Positions 1-8,798 are shown, numbered from the stretch's first letter. The stretch: DNA of 23,158 nucleotides from Streptosporangiaceae bacterium (GCA_030040475.1 JASHTQ010000450.1:1-23158); one strand, 5' to 3'. Translations and numbers: made by a program. Notes: generated by a model not told the origin, from the letters alone.

Positions 1-699
1 CTGTGCGCCGAGGCCGTCGACGAGGGCTTCGGCTACGTGAAGATCAAGGTGGGCGCGTCGCTGCAGGACGACAAGCGCCGGTTCGCGGTCGCGCGGAAGG
101 TGGTGGGCGAGGACGTCGGCATCGCGATCGACGCGAACCAGGTCTGGGACGTGCCCACCGCCATCGGCTGGATCAGGGAGCTCGCCCCGTTCCGGCCCGC
201 GTGGACCGAGGAGCCGACCACTCCCGAGGATGTCCTCGGCACCGCCGCCATCCGCCGCGGCGTGCGGCCGGTCAAGATCGCCACCGGCGAGCACGTGCTC
301 AACCGGGTCATGTTCAAGCAGTTGCTGCAGGCCGACGGGATCGACATCATGCAGATCGACGCGTGCCGGGTCGCCGGGGTGAACGAGAACATCGCCAACC
401 TGCTGCTCGCCGCCAAGTTCGGCGTCCCGGTCTGCCCGCACGCCGGCGGGGTGGGCCTGTGCGAGATCGTCCAGCACCTGTCGATGTTCGACTACGTGGC
501 GGTGTCCGGCACCAGGCAGGGCCGCAGGATCGAGTGGATCGACCACCTGCACGAGCACTTCGCGGCCCCCGCCGTGGTCGTGGCCGGCAGCTACCGCACG
601 CCGGAAACCCCCGGCGCGTCCACCGAGATCCTGCCGGACTCGCTGGCCGAGTACTCCTACCCCTCCGGCCCGGCCTGGCGCGGCAACGGGGTGCCGTGA
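1..699 (+). CDS. L-fuconate dehydratase-like enolase-superfamily protein (5' end outside window)
   Basis: Only the C-terminal 232 residues are present; the frame is open from base 1 and ends with TGA at 697-699. It looks like a mandelate-racemase-subgroup member of the enolase superfamily, which uses Mg2+ to dehydrate sugar acids. Visible signatures in order are KIKVG (the KxK catalytic lysine pair), DANQ, EEPT and ATGEH (the three metal-binding acidic residues, one on each strand), and CPHAGG with the general-acid/base histidine. The arrangement, including the GGVGLCE stretch after the histidine, is most like L-fuconate dehydratase, which makes 2-keto-3-deoxy-L-fuconate. The next gene overlaps it by 4 nt and encodes an aldose 1-dehydrogenase, which would supply the aldonic acid. 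Related sugar-acid dehydratases (e.g. galactonate, rhamnonate) cannot be excluded without the N-terminal specificity loops. Confidence 0.85.
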   Translation: MCAEAVDEGFGYVKIKVGASLQDDKRRFAVARKVVGEDVGIAIDANQVWDVPTAIGWIRELAPFRPAWTEEPTTPEDVLGTAAIRRGVRPVKIATGEHVLNRVMFKQLLQADGIDIMQIDACRVAGVNENIANLLLAAKFGVPVCPHAGGVGLCEIVQHLSMFDYVAVSGTRQGRRIEWIDHLHEHFAAPAVVVAGSYRTPETPGASTEILPDSLAEYSYPSGPAWRGNGVP

Positions 700-1682
700 C
701 CGGGACCGACACCACCAGGCCACCGCTTGCCGCCCACCCGGCGCTCGCTGCCCGCAGGCTAGTCTTCGGCGGCGCCCCGATCGCCGGCCTCTACGCACCG
801 GTCAGCGACGACACGGCAGCCGAGACGCTCGAGGCCGCGTGGGACGCCGGGATCCGCGCCTACGACACCGCCCCGCACTACGGCGCGGGCCGGTCCGAGC
901 GCCGGATCGGCGATTTCCTCGCCGGGCGGCCGCGCGCGGATTTCCTCGTCTGCACCAAGGTTGGTCGGCTCCTCGTGCCCGCCGCCGCCGATATCGCGGA
1001 CGCGGCGGGCTTCTACGACGCCGGCGGTACCTCCGAGCCGCCGCTGACCAGGGTCCGCGACTACAGCCGCGACGGCGTGCTGCGCAGCCTGGAGGAGAGC
1101 CTGCGGCGGCTCCGCCTCGACCGCTTGGATATCGCGCTCATCCACGACCCGGACGACTTCATGGTCCAGGCGCTCGGCGAGGCCTACCCCGCCCTGGCCG
1201 ACCTGCGCGCCCAGGGCGTGGTCACCGCGATCGGCGCGGGCATGAACTCGCCCGGCCCGCTCGCCTGGCTGATCGAGCGCTGCGACCTGGACTGCGTGCT
1301 GGTGGCCGGTCGCTACACGCTCCTTGACGACTCGGCGGCCGACTTGTTGTTCCCGCTGTGCCTCAAACGCGGCGTCGCCGTCCTAGCCGCCGGCGTGTTC
1401 AACAGCGGAATCCTCGCCGATCCCGCCGACGACGCCCGCTACGACTACGCCCCGGCGCCGCCGGCCCTCTTGTCGCGCGTCCGCCGCGCGCGCGACATCT
1501 GCGTCGCTCACGGCGTCCCGCTCCCCGCCGCCGCCCTCCAGTACACCCTGCGCCACCCGGCGGTCACCGCCGCCGTCGTCGGCGCCCGCACCCCCGACGA
1601 GATCAGCGCCGACGCCGGCTACCTGTCCGCGGATATCCCCGACGCCCTGTGGCCGGACCTGGCCGCCGCGACCGCCCGGTAA
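696..1682 (+). CDS. Aldo/keto reductase, L-fucose / D-threo-aldose 1-dehydrogenase type
   Basis: This 328-residue cytosolic NAD(P)-dependent oxidoreductase has the catalytic set of aldo/keto reductases: Asp and Tyr in YDTAPHYG, Lys in CTKVGR and His in IHDPDD. The N-terminal GGAPIAGLY, the [11 protein letters not shown] motif and the C-terminal [11 protein letters not shown] resemble D-threo-aldose 1-dehydrogenase, L-fucose dehydrogenase and pyridoxal 4-dehydrogenase. The GTG start at 696 overlaps the TGA of the dehydratase gene (GTGA), which implies translational coupling; no other start fits as well. With its neighbour it would carry out sugar to lactone to aldonate to 2-keto-3-deoxy acid. 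A lactonase and the later steps would have to be outside the window or spontaneous. Exact sugar specificity is inferred. Confidence 0.85.
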   Translation: MTGTDTTRPPLAAHPALAARRLVFGGAPIAGLYAPVSDDTAAETLEAAWDAGIRAYDTAPHYGAGRSERRIGDFLAGRPRADFLVCTKVGRLLVPAAADIADAAGFYDAGGTSEPPLTRVRDYSRDGVLRSLEESLRRLRLDRLDIALIHDPDDFMVQALGEAYPALADLRAQGVVTAIGAGMNSPGPLAWLIERCDLDCVLVAGRYTLLDDSAADLLFPLCLKRGVAVLAAGVFNSGILADPADDARYDYAPAPPALLSRVRRARDICVAHGVPLPAAALQYTLRHPAVTAAVVGARTPDEISADAGYLSADIPDALWPDLAAATAR

Positions 1683-1749
1683 CCGTGGTCGTGGCACCGA
1701 TGCGGTCCCGAACCGGGTGGCGAACGCCATGGCGGCCGCCTCTGGTCGG

Positions 1750-4353
1750 CTAGGCCAGCGACACGGCAAGCGTCGAACCTGTGGCCAGGGTCGCGGGGCT
1801 GCGCAGTGCGCCGCCGTCCGCGTCGACGGCGTCGTCGTCCAGGTACATCGCCGCGATCTGCGCAGCCGGATGCAGCGACACCGCCGCGATTCGCACGCTG
1901 CCGCCGAGCACGCGGAACGATACCGTTCCCCGGGCCGCCGTTACCTCGCCCCATCCGGTCCCGGCGAGCAACGGGTACCTGTCAAAGCCGCGGCCCAGGC
2001 GCAGGTGCCCGGCCCACGCGTCGTGCCAGGCCCCGGTGCAGGCCTCAAGCACGGAGAAGCCGGCCATCGCGCGGGAGTAGTGGTCGCCGCACTCGATCTC
2101 GTTGTAGGGATTGCGGCGGCGTCCGTCGTAGCGGCCCTGCACCGCGCGCAGCAGCCGCAGTCCCGCGTCAGTCCTGCCCTCGAACAGACAGTGGGCCGCC
2201 ACCTGGTATTCGGTGCCCGTCCACACCTCGTCGGCATACCGGATGGGAAGGCCGGGTCGTCCGCCGCGTGGCCACGTGCAGACGAGCAGCCCGGAGTCGT
2301 CGCCGTCGGCGAATATCCGGTAGCCGTGCCGGAAGCCGCGGAAGCCGTCCCGCAGGTTGTAGCGCACGATCGAGTCAAGCGCGGCACGGACGTGCTCGCC
2401 CGGCAGCAGGTAGCCCAGGTCCAGCTGATGTGCCCACCACTGGCCGAACAGCTGGTCGGCCAGGCAGCCGTCGCCGAAGTCGAAGGCCTCGCCCTCGGTC
2501 GCCTGCCGATAGTACTCGCCGTTCCACAGCAGCTCGTCGTAGCTGGTGCTGGCCCTCGCGAACCTGCGGCGGTACTCGGCGGCCTCGGCCGCGAACCCGG
2601 ACCTGGCGGTCAGCTCCTGCATCGACCGCAGCGCGGCGAGCCAGATACCGCCGACGAACATGTTCGGACCCTGCAGGCTGATGTCATGCGTGACCGGCTG
2701 GTCGCCGGTCAGCAGCCCGCTACCCTGCGGATCCCAGGTGCGGGTAACGTAATCCATCAGCCGCCGGGCGTGCGGCAGGTAGCGGCTGAGCCATTCCTCG
2801 CCCGCGCCCTGGCGCATCTCACGGTAGGTCTTCAGGACCGTGCCGAGCATGCCGTCCAGGGCAGGGCGCTCGGGCCCGCCGATCGGCACCCCGAACAGCT
2901 GATGACCGTCGCGCGGCAGCAGTACCCGGTGCGGCAGGTAGCCCTCCGGCGCCTGAAGCACCTCCCAGTCGGTCTCGCGCATCGACCGCTCGAGCTCGGG
3001 AAACAGCCGGGCCACCGCCTGCTCGTAGTTCCAGACGTGCGTGCAGTTCAGCGGGCAAGAGCCGCCGACATTGCCGTTCCAGTTGAGCGTCGACTCGCCG
3101 AGGACCCCTTCGAATCCGTAGAAGCGGCCGTCTGCAGTCCGGAAGGTCGTGGGGCTGCGGATCAGGGAGGGCTGCGCGCCGATAGCGGCCGTGACCGGCT
3201 CGGGCAGGCCGCTCTGGTAGACCGCATCGTGCCATCGCCGGGTCCGGGCCAGCAGCTCGGCCCGGTGCCGCGCGAAATAGTCGATCACATCCGCGGAGTC
3301 CGCGAAGCGGGTCGCGTACTGGTTGCCGATCCAGGCGGGCCGCTGGCCGGCCGGCTGCGGATCGCCGAACCGATCGAAGTCGGCGTACCGGTTCGGGAAG
3401 TGCCACGCGTAGATCACCTGGACCTCGGCCGACTGCGCCGGCCGCAGGCCGAACGGTACGGCCAGGGCGGCTGACCACGTGCGACCTGCCGGGCTGGGGC
3501 CGACGGCGCTGCGCATGGCCGGCCGTAGGCGGCCGACGGCGCGCGCGACCTCGTCGGAGCCCCAGTCCAGCGGGACGTTCGCGCCCAGGACCTTCAGCGA
3601 GTCGGCGAAGGCGAGCACCGTGTCGGCGTCGTCGAACTGGGCCAGCATTGCCGCCGGCGACGGGGTCCAGATCGCCATCGAGCCGTTTCCCGGAGCGTCG
3701 GGGGCGAGAAACTCGTTCGTCATCAGCAGCCCGGTGCCGCCCTCGGCCTCGAACTGCCGGTTGACGTTGCCGCCGAGCACGCCGCAGCCGCCATCGCGAA
3801 TCGGTGTCACGCCGTCCCAGCCGACCACGTTCTGCAGCGTGCCGATCAGCCAGCCGTGGATCTCATGGTCGAATTCGCTGGTGATGCGGAACGTGAAGCT
3901 GGCCAGGGGCAGCCCTGACGCGTCCGCGTCCAGCGGGACCAGGGGCGTGTACGCCTCGAGCCGAACCCGCACCGGCCAGTCGTCGACGTAGTCGATCCGG
4001 GCGAACGGATAGGCGCCCTCGAACGCGGTGTCGCGCACCAGCGGCCAGCTGAATGGCCGCGCGTAGCCGCCCGCCGCGTCCAGGTGATCGGTGACGAGCG
4101 GGGCGGGCTCGGGGTGCGCAGTCGGCGGTGGTGCCTGCAGTACCCGGCGGATCGAGATCGGCGGCTCGGTCACCGATAGCCGGAGCGCGAAGAAGGACTG
4201 GGGCAGGAAGCCAAGATGGTTGCCCTGATGCTGCAGCTGCCACTGCTTGAGCACGCCGGTTCCGCCGATGGCGACACTGCCCGCGCCAATCCCGCCCAGC
4301 GGCATGGCGACTGCCCGCCGCCGATCGCCGGTGTAGGTGAAGGCGGCGCTCAC
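1750..4353 (-). CDS. GH116 family beta-glycosidase (GBA2-like, DUF608)
   Basis: The 867-residue protein has the GH116 layout: an N-terminal beta-sandwich (GGIGAGSVAIGGTG near residues 20-33) and a C-terminal (alpha/alpha)6 catalytic domain. CTHVWNYEQ (438-445), LADQLFGQWW (631-640) and EVWTGTEYQVA (709-719) are family landmarks. Asp633 in LADQ aligns with the acid/base Asp of human GBA2. Glu752 and Arg761 have the same 9-residue spacing as the sugar-contacting Glu777/Arg786 of a bacterial GH116. I could not place the nucleophile Glu with confidence. There is no signal peptide, so it should act on imported oligosaccharides. Family activities are beta-glucosidase, beta-xylosidase and N-acetylglucosaminidase. 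The GTG start at 4353 overlaps the esterase TGA by 4 nt. It converges with the dehydrogenase gene, 67 bp away. Confidence 0.92.
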   Translation of the reverse strand: MSAAFTYTGDRRRAVAMPLGGIGAGSVAIGGTGVLKQWQLQHQGNHLGFLPQSFFALRLSVTEPPISIRRVLQAPPPTAHPEPAPLVTDHLDAAGGYARPFSWPLVRDTAFEGAYPFARIDYVDDWPVRVRLEAYTPLVPLDADASGLPLASFTFRITSEFDHEIHGWLIGTLQNVVGWDGVTPIRDGGCGVLGGNVNRQFEAEGGTGLLMTNEFLAPDAPGNGSMAIWTPSPAAMLAQFDDADTVLAFADSLKVLGANVPLDWGSDEVARAVGRLRPAMRSAVGPSPAGRTWSAALAVPFGLRPAQSAEVQVIYAWHFPNRYADFDRFGDPQPAGQRPAWIGNQYATRFADSADVIDYFARHRAELLARTRRWHDAVYQSGLPEPVTAAIGAQPSLIRSPTTFRTADGRFYGFEGVLGESTLNWNGNVGGSCPLNCTHVWNYEQAVARLFPELERSMRETDWEVLQAPEGYLPHRVLLPRDGHQLFGVPIGGPERPALDGMLGTVLKTYREMRQGAGEEWLSRYLPHARRLMDYVTRTWDPQGSGLLTGDQPVTHDISLQGPNMFVGGIWLAALRSMQELTARSGFAAEAAEYRRRFARASTSYDELLWNGEYYRQATEGEAFDFGDGCLADQLFGQWWAHQLDLGYLLPGEHVRAALDSIVRYNLRDGFRGFRHGYRIFADGDDSGLLVCTWPRGGRPGLPIRYADEVWTGTEYQVAAHCLFEGRTDAGLRLLRAVQGRYDGRRRNPYNEIECGDHYSRAMAGFSVLEACTGAWHDAWAGHLRLGRGFDRYPLLAGTGWGEVTAARGTVSFRVLGGSVRIAAVSLHPAAQIAAMYLDDDAVDADGGALRSPATLATGSTLAVSLA

Positions 4354-5072
4354 GCCCGTCCCGCCACCTGCAGCGTGGCGGCGAGCCAGTGCAGCTGCCG
4401 TACGCGCTGCCAGATCTGGCCGCCTTCGTGGTCGTTGAACTCGTAGTCGCAGATCTGCTTGGGACCGCCGTAGGCGTTGAACGCCGCGTACACCGTTGAC
4501 GGGGGGCAGGTCTGATCCATGTGCGCGACGGAGAACAACGCGCGCGCGTTCGCCCTTTTGCCCAGCACCGCGGCGTCGAAGTAGGACAGCGTGCGAAACA
4601 CGGTTTCCGCCTGGTCGCGATGACAGGCCAGGTAACGCTCGATCTCCGCGTAGGGCGCGGACCCGTCCGGCTCGGGCGTGTCCCCGCAGGACCAGCCGCT
4701 GCCCTGACCCCGCGTGTCCATGATCAGGCGGGCGTAGCCGCCCGATGCCCAGAATGTGTCCTCCTGGACCAGGCCGCGGCCGCCGCCATAGCCCTGGTAC
4801 TGCACGACCGCGGGGAGCGGATCGTCACCCTGCGACCAGTAGGACGGCACGTGCAGCCAGCCGCGCACGGCGGCGCCGCCGTAGCCGGAGAAGGTCACGT
4901 CGTAGCTGCTGATCGTGCGCAGCCCGGACGCCACCCGGGTAAAGCGCGCGGCTATCGGGTGCTCCTGGGCCTGGGCCAGGCTCTCGGCCCAGAAGCTGGC
5001 GAGGTCGGGGGGCTCGGGCAGCGACGGAGCGTAGGCGCGCAGCTCGCTCGCGGACATATCGGTGCGCGGCAT
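4350..5072 (-). CDS. CE7 acetyl-xylan esterase / cephalosporin-C deacetylase, internally deleted, probably inactive
   Basis: Both ends are clearly CE7 esterase. The N-terminal half has QYQGYGGG (91-98) and DTRGQGSGW (119-127). The C-terminal half has HRDQAETVFRTLSYFD (151-166), MDQTCPPSTV with the catalytic Asp186, and NDHEGG with the catalytic His215. The family is normally about 320 residues; this protein has 240. About 80 residues are missing in frame at Ser138-Pro140 (near base 4657), exactly the part that carries the GGSQGG nucleophile serine and the beta-strands around it. As read, the protein cannot form the Ser-Asp-His triad. CE7 enzymes normally remove acetyl groups from xylo-oligosaccharides in the cytosol. 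The ATG at 5072 lies 3 nt after the lacI-1 stop and has a GAAAGG ribosome site; an ATG at 5057 is an alternative. It could be a pseudogene, a non-catalytic protein or an assembly collapse. Confidence 0.85.
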   Translation of the reverse strand: MPRTDMSASELRAYAPSLPEPPDLASFWAESLAQAQEHPIAARFTRVASGLRTISSYDVTFSGYGGAAVRGWLHVPSYWSQGDDPLPAVVQYQGYGGGRGLVQEDTFWASGGYARLIMDTRGQGSGWSCGDTPEPDGSAPYAEIERYLACHRDQAETVFRTLSYFDAAVLGKRANARALFSVAHMDQTCPPSTVYAAFNAYGGPKQICDYEFNDHEGGQIWQRVRQLHWLAATLQVAGRA

Positions 5073-5075
5073 AGG

Positions 5076-6098
5076 TCAGCCTTTCGTTGGCTCGGATACG
5101 TGGCGGGAGCTTCCCCGCGGCACCAGCCGGGCCTGGAGCACGACGCGGCGCGGGGCGAACGTCTCGCCCGCGATTCGGCGCAGCAGCAGCTCGGCTGCCG
5201 TCCGGCCGATCTCGTAGGTGGGCTGGATCACGACGCTCAGCGGCGGACGCAGCGCAGTGGCCCAGTTCGCGTCGTCGAAGCCGACGACCGCGATGTCCCG
5301 CGGGACGTCAAGGCCGGCCTCCGCGATCGCCTGCATCCCGCCGACGGTCATGAGGTTGTTGGCGATAAGCAGCCCGTCCGGCGGCCTGCGCAGTTCCAGC
5401 AGCTGGCGGGTGGCGGCATAGCCGCCCTCAGTACGGAAGTCGGCGTAGGCGACCAGGGCCGGGTCGACCGGGCGGCCGGCGGCGCGCAACGCCGCCCGGT
5501 AGCCGGCGAGCCGGCTCGCGCCCGTCGTCGTCTGCACCGGGCCCGCGACGAACCCGACCCGCCGGCAGCCCTCCGCGATCAGGTGTGCCACGGCCTCAAG
5601 CGACGACTTGCGGTTATTCACGGTCACGCTGTCCACGCCGGCGGACGGCAGCCGCCGGTCGATCGTCACGACCGGAATGCCGCGCTCGGTGAGCACGTCG
5701 ATGCTGGTCAGCCGCGATGACGCGGGGGACAGCAGCACCCCGGCCAGCTGCTCGGCCGCCGCCACCGCGAGGTAGCGCGCCTCCTTGGTGACGTCCTCGT
5801 CGGCGTTGGCCAGCACGACCGAGTATCCGGCGAGCTGAGCCCGGTCCTCGACGCCACGCACCAGCGCGGTGAAGAACGGGTTGGTGATGTCGGAGATGAT
5901 GAGGCCGAGCACCATCGCGGCGCGGGTGCGCAGGCTCCGGGCCGGGCCGTTGCGACGGTAGCCGAGGTCGGTCACCGCTGCGAGCACCCGGCGGCGGAGG
6001 TCGTCGTTGACGTCCTCCTTGAGATTGAGCACGCGTGAGACCGTCGCCGGTGACACCCCGGCAGCCGCCGCCACATCCCTGATGGTGATGGGCGGCAT
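5076..6098 (-). CDS. LacI-family transcriptional regulator 1
   Basis: From the preferred start the protein has 340 residues: an N-terminal LacI helix-turn-helix (ITIRDVAAAAGVSPATVSRVLN), a hinge helix (ARSLRTRA) and a periplasmic-binding-protein-like sugar domain ending near VPRGSS. The reading frame is open back to 6194, but the ATG at 6098 is chosen because it has a strong GAGGGGAC ribosome site and the family always starts just before the TIRDVA helix. It is the first gene of a leftward operon with the esterase (3 nt gap) and GH116. Its upstream region shares a 28-bp inverted repeat with the divergent kinase promoter, so it probably represses itself and the kinase until an imported sugar binds. 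The inducer is unknown. Confidence 0.92.
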   Translation of the reverse strand: MPPITIRDVAAAAGVSPATVSRVLNLKEDVNDDLRRRVLAAVTDLGYRRNGPARSLRTRAAMVLGLIISDITNPFFTALVRGVEDRAQLAGYSVVLANADEDVTKEARYLAVAAAEQLAGVLLSPASSRLTSIDVLTERGIPVVTIDRRLPSAGVDSVTVNNRKSSLEAVAHLIAEGCRRVGFVAGPVQTTTGASRLAGYRAALRAAGRPVDPALVAYADFRTEGGYAATRQLLELRRPPDGLLIANNLMTVGGMQAIAEAGLDVPRDIAVVGFDDANWATALRPPLSVVIQPTYEIGRTAAELLLRRIAGETFAPRRVVLQARLVPRGSSRHVSEPTKG

Positions 6099-6127
6099 GC
6101 GGTCCCCTCGCGTTCGCCCGGTGGGGG

Positions 6128-6157
6128 TAGACGCCGATCCGCTCACCTCCCTACAGT
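6128..6157 (+). promoter_or_regulatory. Predicted kinase promoter
   Basis: TAGACG (6128-6133) and TACAGT (6152-6157) are separated by 18 bp and resemble -35 and -10 boxes for the housekeeping sigma factor. The operator half-site starts 3 nt after the -10 box. That is the same placement as at two other promoters in the window, which supports the call. The -35 match is only moderate. Confidence 0.45.
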
Positions 6158-6160
6158 ATC

Positions 6161-6188
6161 GAGAAATCGTTTTATGGAACGATTTCTC
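6161..6188. promoter_or_regulatory. LacI-type operator, 11-bp perfect inverted repeat
   Basis: GAGAAATCGTT (6161-6171) and AACGATTTCTC (6178-6188) form a perfect 11-bp inverted repeat around a 6-bp spacer. It lies between divergent lacI-1 and the kinase gene and stands out as AT-rich in this GC-rich DNA. The AGAAATCG half-site recurs in the two operators upstream of the sugar-binding protein gene. LacI proteins bind AT-rich palindromes with a central CG, so this is a likely site for lacI-1, lacI-2 or both. Confidence 0.8.
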
Positions 6189-6230
6189 AGCCAAGCCCGG
6201 CTGCGGCGGGCCCAGGCGGAAGGTCGGCGC

Positions 6231-6275
6231 ATGACACGTGTGGCTTTGCCCATCCGGGCCGGCGGCCCGCCGTGA
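6231..6275 (+). CDS. 14-codon upstream ORF (possible leader peptide) coupled to the kinase gene
   Basis: ATG at 6231 has an excellent ribosome site, GGAAGG at 6218-6223 with 7 nt spacing. It encodes MTRVALPIRAGGPP and stops with TGA at 6273-6275, overlapping the GTG start of the kinase (GTGA at 6272-6275). The kinase GTG has no clear ribosome site of its own. Translation of this short ORF therefore probably delivers ribosomes to the kinase. No run of regulatory codons is seen, so classical attenuation is not indicated. It may be a coupling device or the remnant of a lost upstream gene. Confidence 0.45.
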   Translation: MTRVALPIRAGGPP

Positions 6276-7747
6276 CCGACGTGGTCATCGGCCTGGACAT
6301 CGGGACGTCCAGCACCAAGGCCGTGGCGGTGGACGCGGCCGGAACGATCCTGGCGACGGTGACCGGCCGGCACGAGGTCAGCCAGCCGAGGCAGGGGTGG
6401 TTCGAGCAGGACGCGGAGGCGGTCTGGTGGCAGCAGTCCCGGCAGCTCCTGGCCGAGCTGCTGGCCGATCAACGCCTAGGTCGCTGCCACGTCGCGGCCG
6501 TCGGGATAAGCGGCATGGGTCCGTGCCTGGTGATCTGCGATGCGTCGGGGATACCGCTGCGCCCGGCGATCCTGTACGGGATCGACATGCGCGCGGCCGC
6601 CGAGATCGAGGAGCTCGACGACCGGTACGGATCGGCGGCAATCCTGGCGCGCGGTGGCTCCGCGCTGTCCTCGCAGGCGGTGGGGCCGAAGCTGCTGTGG
6701 CTGCAACGGCACGAGCCGCAGGCCTGGGCCAAGACGGCCCGGTGGTTCAGCGCGAGTTCATTCCTCGTCCGCAAACTGACCGGTGAGTACCTGCTGGATC
6801 ACCACACGGCCAGCCAATTCGACCCGATGTACGACCTCGCCGGGCAGCGCTGGGCCGCGGACTGGGCACAGGAGCTGAGCCCGGGTGTCCCGCTGCCGCC
6901 ACTAGCCTGGTCGGCTGAGGTCGCCGGGACGGTGACCGATGCGGCCGCGGCCCAGACCGGTCTGCCGGCGGGCACGCCCGTGCTGGCCGGCACCGTCGAC
7001 GCGTGGGCCGAGGCGCAGAGTGTCGGGGTCCGCGCCGACGGCGACCTGATGATCATGTACGGATCGACGCTGTTCCTCATCGGGATCGACCCGGCGGGCC
7101 GACCCCACCAGGGACTGTGGCGGACCGCCGGACTCGCGCCGCGGGGCAGCACGCTCGCCGCGGGCATGGCAACCTCCGGCCTGCTCGCCGACTGGGTCGG
7201 CGCCTTGACAGGAACGGCCACGGCCGAGCTCATCGCCGAGGCGGCCGCCGTCCCGCCCGGCGCGGACGGCCTGGTCCTGCTGCCGTACTTCGCCGGCGAG
7301 CGCAGCCCGCTTTTCGACCCCGGCGCGCGCGGGGTGGCCCTGGGCCTGACGCTGGCGCACCGGCCCGCGCACCTGATGCTCGCCGCGCTCGAAGCCGTGG
7401 CCATGGGCGTCCGCCATAACCTCGAGGCGTTCGACTCCGTCCGGCCCGCCGGCGCAGGCTGGCGCGCGGTCGCGGTCGGCGGCGGCGCGGCCGGCGCGCT
7501 GTGGCCCCAGATCGTCTCCGATGTGACCGGGCGCTCGCAGGACATCCCCGCGCAGACGATCGGGGCGAGCTACGGCGACGCCCTGCTCGCGGCCGCCGCG
7601 GTCGGCCTAGTGCCGGCCGACACCGACTGGACGAAGATCGCCGGAACCGTGCGGCCCAGGCCCGAGCTCGCCGGGCACTACAACCGGCAGTACGGCATCT
7701 ACCGGGAGCTGTACGCCGCGACCCGGCCGCTGGTCGACCGGCTCTGA
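6272..7747 (+). CDS. FGGY-family carbohydrate kinase, xylulokinase-like
   Basis: The 491-residue protein is full length for the family. It opens with the ATP-domain phosphate loop GLDIGTSSTK (7-16). It carries AGTVDAWAEA with Asp233, at the same position as the catalytic base Asp233 of E. coli xylulokinase. It then has the second FGGY signature around YFAGERSPLF, and the adenine-site GGGAAGALWPQ. It would use ATP to phosphorylate a ketose or polyol in the cytosol. Sequence style suggests xylulokinase, but no xylose isomerase is present; a co-regulated fucose-isomerase-like gene at 13825 may supply the substrate, so an L-fuculose, ribulose or xylulose kinase are all possible. It is divergent from lacI-1 with an operator at the promoter, and converges with the oxidoreductase gene 17 bp away. 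Confidence 0.88.
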   Translation: MTDVVIGLDIGTSSTKAVAVDAAGTILATVTGRHEVSQPRQGWFEQDAEAVWWQQSRQLLAELLADQRLGRCHVAAVGISGMGPCLVICDASGIPLRPAILYGIDMRAAAEIEELDDRYGSAAILARGGSALSSQAVGPKLLWLQRHEPQAWAKTARWFSASSFLVRKLTGEYLLDHHTASQFDPMYDLAGQRWAADWAQELSPGVPLPPLAWSAEVAGTVTDAAAAQTGLPAGTPVLAGTVDAWAEAQSVGVRADGDLMIMYGSTLFLIGIDPAGRPHQGLWRTAGLAPRGSTLAAGMATSGLLADWVGALTGTATAELIAEAAAVPPGADGLVLLPYFAGERSPLFDPGARGVALGLTLAHRPAHLMLAALEAVAMGVRHNLEAFDSVRPAGAGWRAVAVGGGAAGALWPQIVSDVTGRSQDIPAQTIGASYGDALLAAAAVGLVPADTDWTKIAGTVRPRPELAGHYNRQYGIYRELYAATRPLVDRL

Positions 7748-7764
7748 CCGGCCGCCCGCGCCGC

Positions 7765-8790
7765 TCATGCGGGCCGCGGCGCGGCGACGGCCGCGCGCCA
7801 GCGGTCCAGCGAGCGCATGGTCGCGATGCTGTCGCGCGGCGTCATCTGCCGCGCCGAGCCGGTCTCGATGGCCGCCGCGAGGGCCGCCGCCTCCGCCGCG
7901 AACAGCGGCCGGGTCTCGCACCGGACGATCTCTGCCGCGTCGACGCCGACCCGGCTGATCACGAGCTTGGCTGTCGACCCGTCCCTACCGGGCGTCCACG
8001 GGTTCGCGAGGTACACAGATCCTTCCGACCCGTAGATCACCGCATCCTGCGCCTCGCCGAGCCGCGTCCCGGTCCGGGCCTGAGCGGTGAAGCCGCCGGG
8101 GAACAGCAGCGTCGCCACCGCCCAGTCGTCGACGCCGCTCTGGGCCAGGTGCCCGCCGCCGAGCAGCTCGGACGGCTCGGCCGCGTCGTCGTGGAGCACC
8201 CAGCCGGCGATCATCCGGGCGAACGACATCGAGTAGCACCCGACGTCGAGGATGGCCCCGCCGCCTAGCTCCCTGTCGAACAGCCGGTCGCCGGGCTCGA
8301 ACGGCGCGGCAAAGGCGCAGGAGACGCTGACGTGCAGCGGCGTCCCGATCGAACCGCGCTCGAGCACCCGGCGCAGCGCCTCCGTCTGCGGCTGGAAGCG
8401 GTACATCATCGCCTCGACCAGGGCGACCCCGGCCGCCGCCGCGGCGTCAACGGCGGCCTCTGCCGTCGGCCCGTCCGTGGTCAGGGGCTTCTCGCACAGG
8501 ATGTGCTTGCCCGCCGACGCGGCGGCCACGATGAGTTCCTCGTGCTGGGGGTGAAGCGTGGCAACGTAGACCGCGTCAACGAGCGGGTCCGCTAGCAGCG
8601 CCGGATAGCTGGCGAACGCCTCGGCGCCGGGCGCGGCGTCGGCCAGCCTCGCGGCACGGGCGAGGTCCTTGCTGGCTACGCCCGAGACCGTACCGGCCCC
8701 GGTCGAGCTCAGCTCGGCCACGAATTGCTGCGCGATCCGCCCTGCGCCCAGAACGCCCCAGCGGAGTGCGCCTGCTGCTGCTCCCGGCAT
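7765..8790 (-). CDS. Gfo/Idh/MocA-family NAD(P)-dependent oxidoreductase
   Basis: This 341-residue protein has an N-terminal Rossmann fold (WGVLGAGRIAQ, 11-21), the family motif EKP (100-102; its Lys is the usual catalytic/cofactor contact), and the C-terminal beta-sheet domain with GGGAILDVGCYSM. The usual His after DxG is replaced by Tyr, a variant common among sugar and diol dehydrogenases of this superfamily. It is the last gene of the ABC-transporter operon, 8 nt after the second permease, so it probably oxidises the imported sugar or a derivative. The open frame continues upstream to 9300, but that part is antisense-type shadow sequence across the permease gene; ATG at 8790 is the natural start. 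Substrate is unknown. Confidence 0.9.
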   Translation of the reverse strand: MPGAAAGALRWGVLGAGRIAQQFVAELSSTGAGTVSGVASKDLARAARLADAAPGAEAFASYPALLADPLVDAVYVATLHPQHEELIVAAASAGKHILCEKPLTTDGPTAEAAVDAAAAAGVALVEAMMYRFQPQTEALRRVLERGSIGTPLHVSVSCAFAAPFEPGDRLFDRELGGGAILDVGCYSMSFARMIAGWVLHDDAAEPSELLGGGHLAQSGVDDWAVATLLFPGGFTAQARTGTRLGEAQDAVIYGSEGSVYLANPWTPGRDGSTAKLVISRVGVDAAEIVRCETRPLFAAEAAALAAAIETGSARQMTPRDSIATMRSLDRWRAAVAAPRPA

Positions 8791-8798
8791 GAGAAGCC

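Noticed and set aside
910..916. CGATTTC inside the aldose dehydrogenase gene as a further LacI operator
   Set aside because: Single short match inside coding sequence with no palindrome partner or promoter; a similar match near 18087 in marR was also treated as chance.
1717..3474. Long rightward open frame of 585 codons
   Set aside because: It is antisense to the well-supported GH116 gene; its composition (Arg, Gly, Val, Ala repeats, no motifs) is what GC-rich third positions produce on the opposite strand.
6099..6194. 32-residue N-terminal extension of LacI-1
   Set aside because: It would make the operator region coding; ATG 6098 has a strong ribosome site and gives the normal LacI N-terminus.
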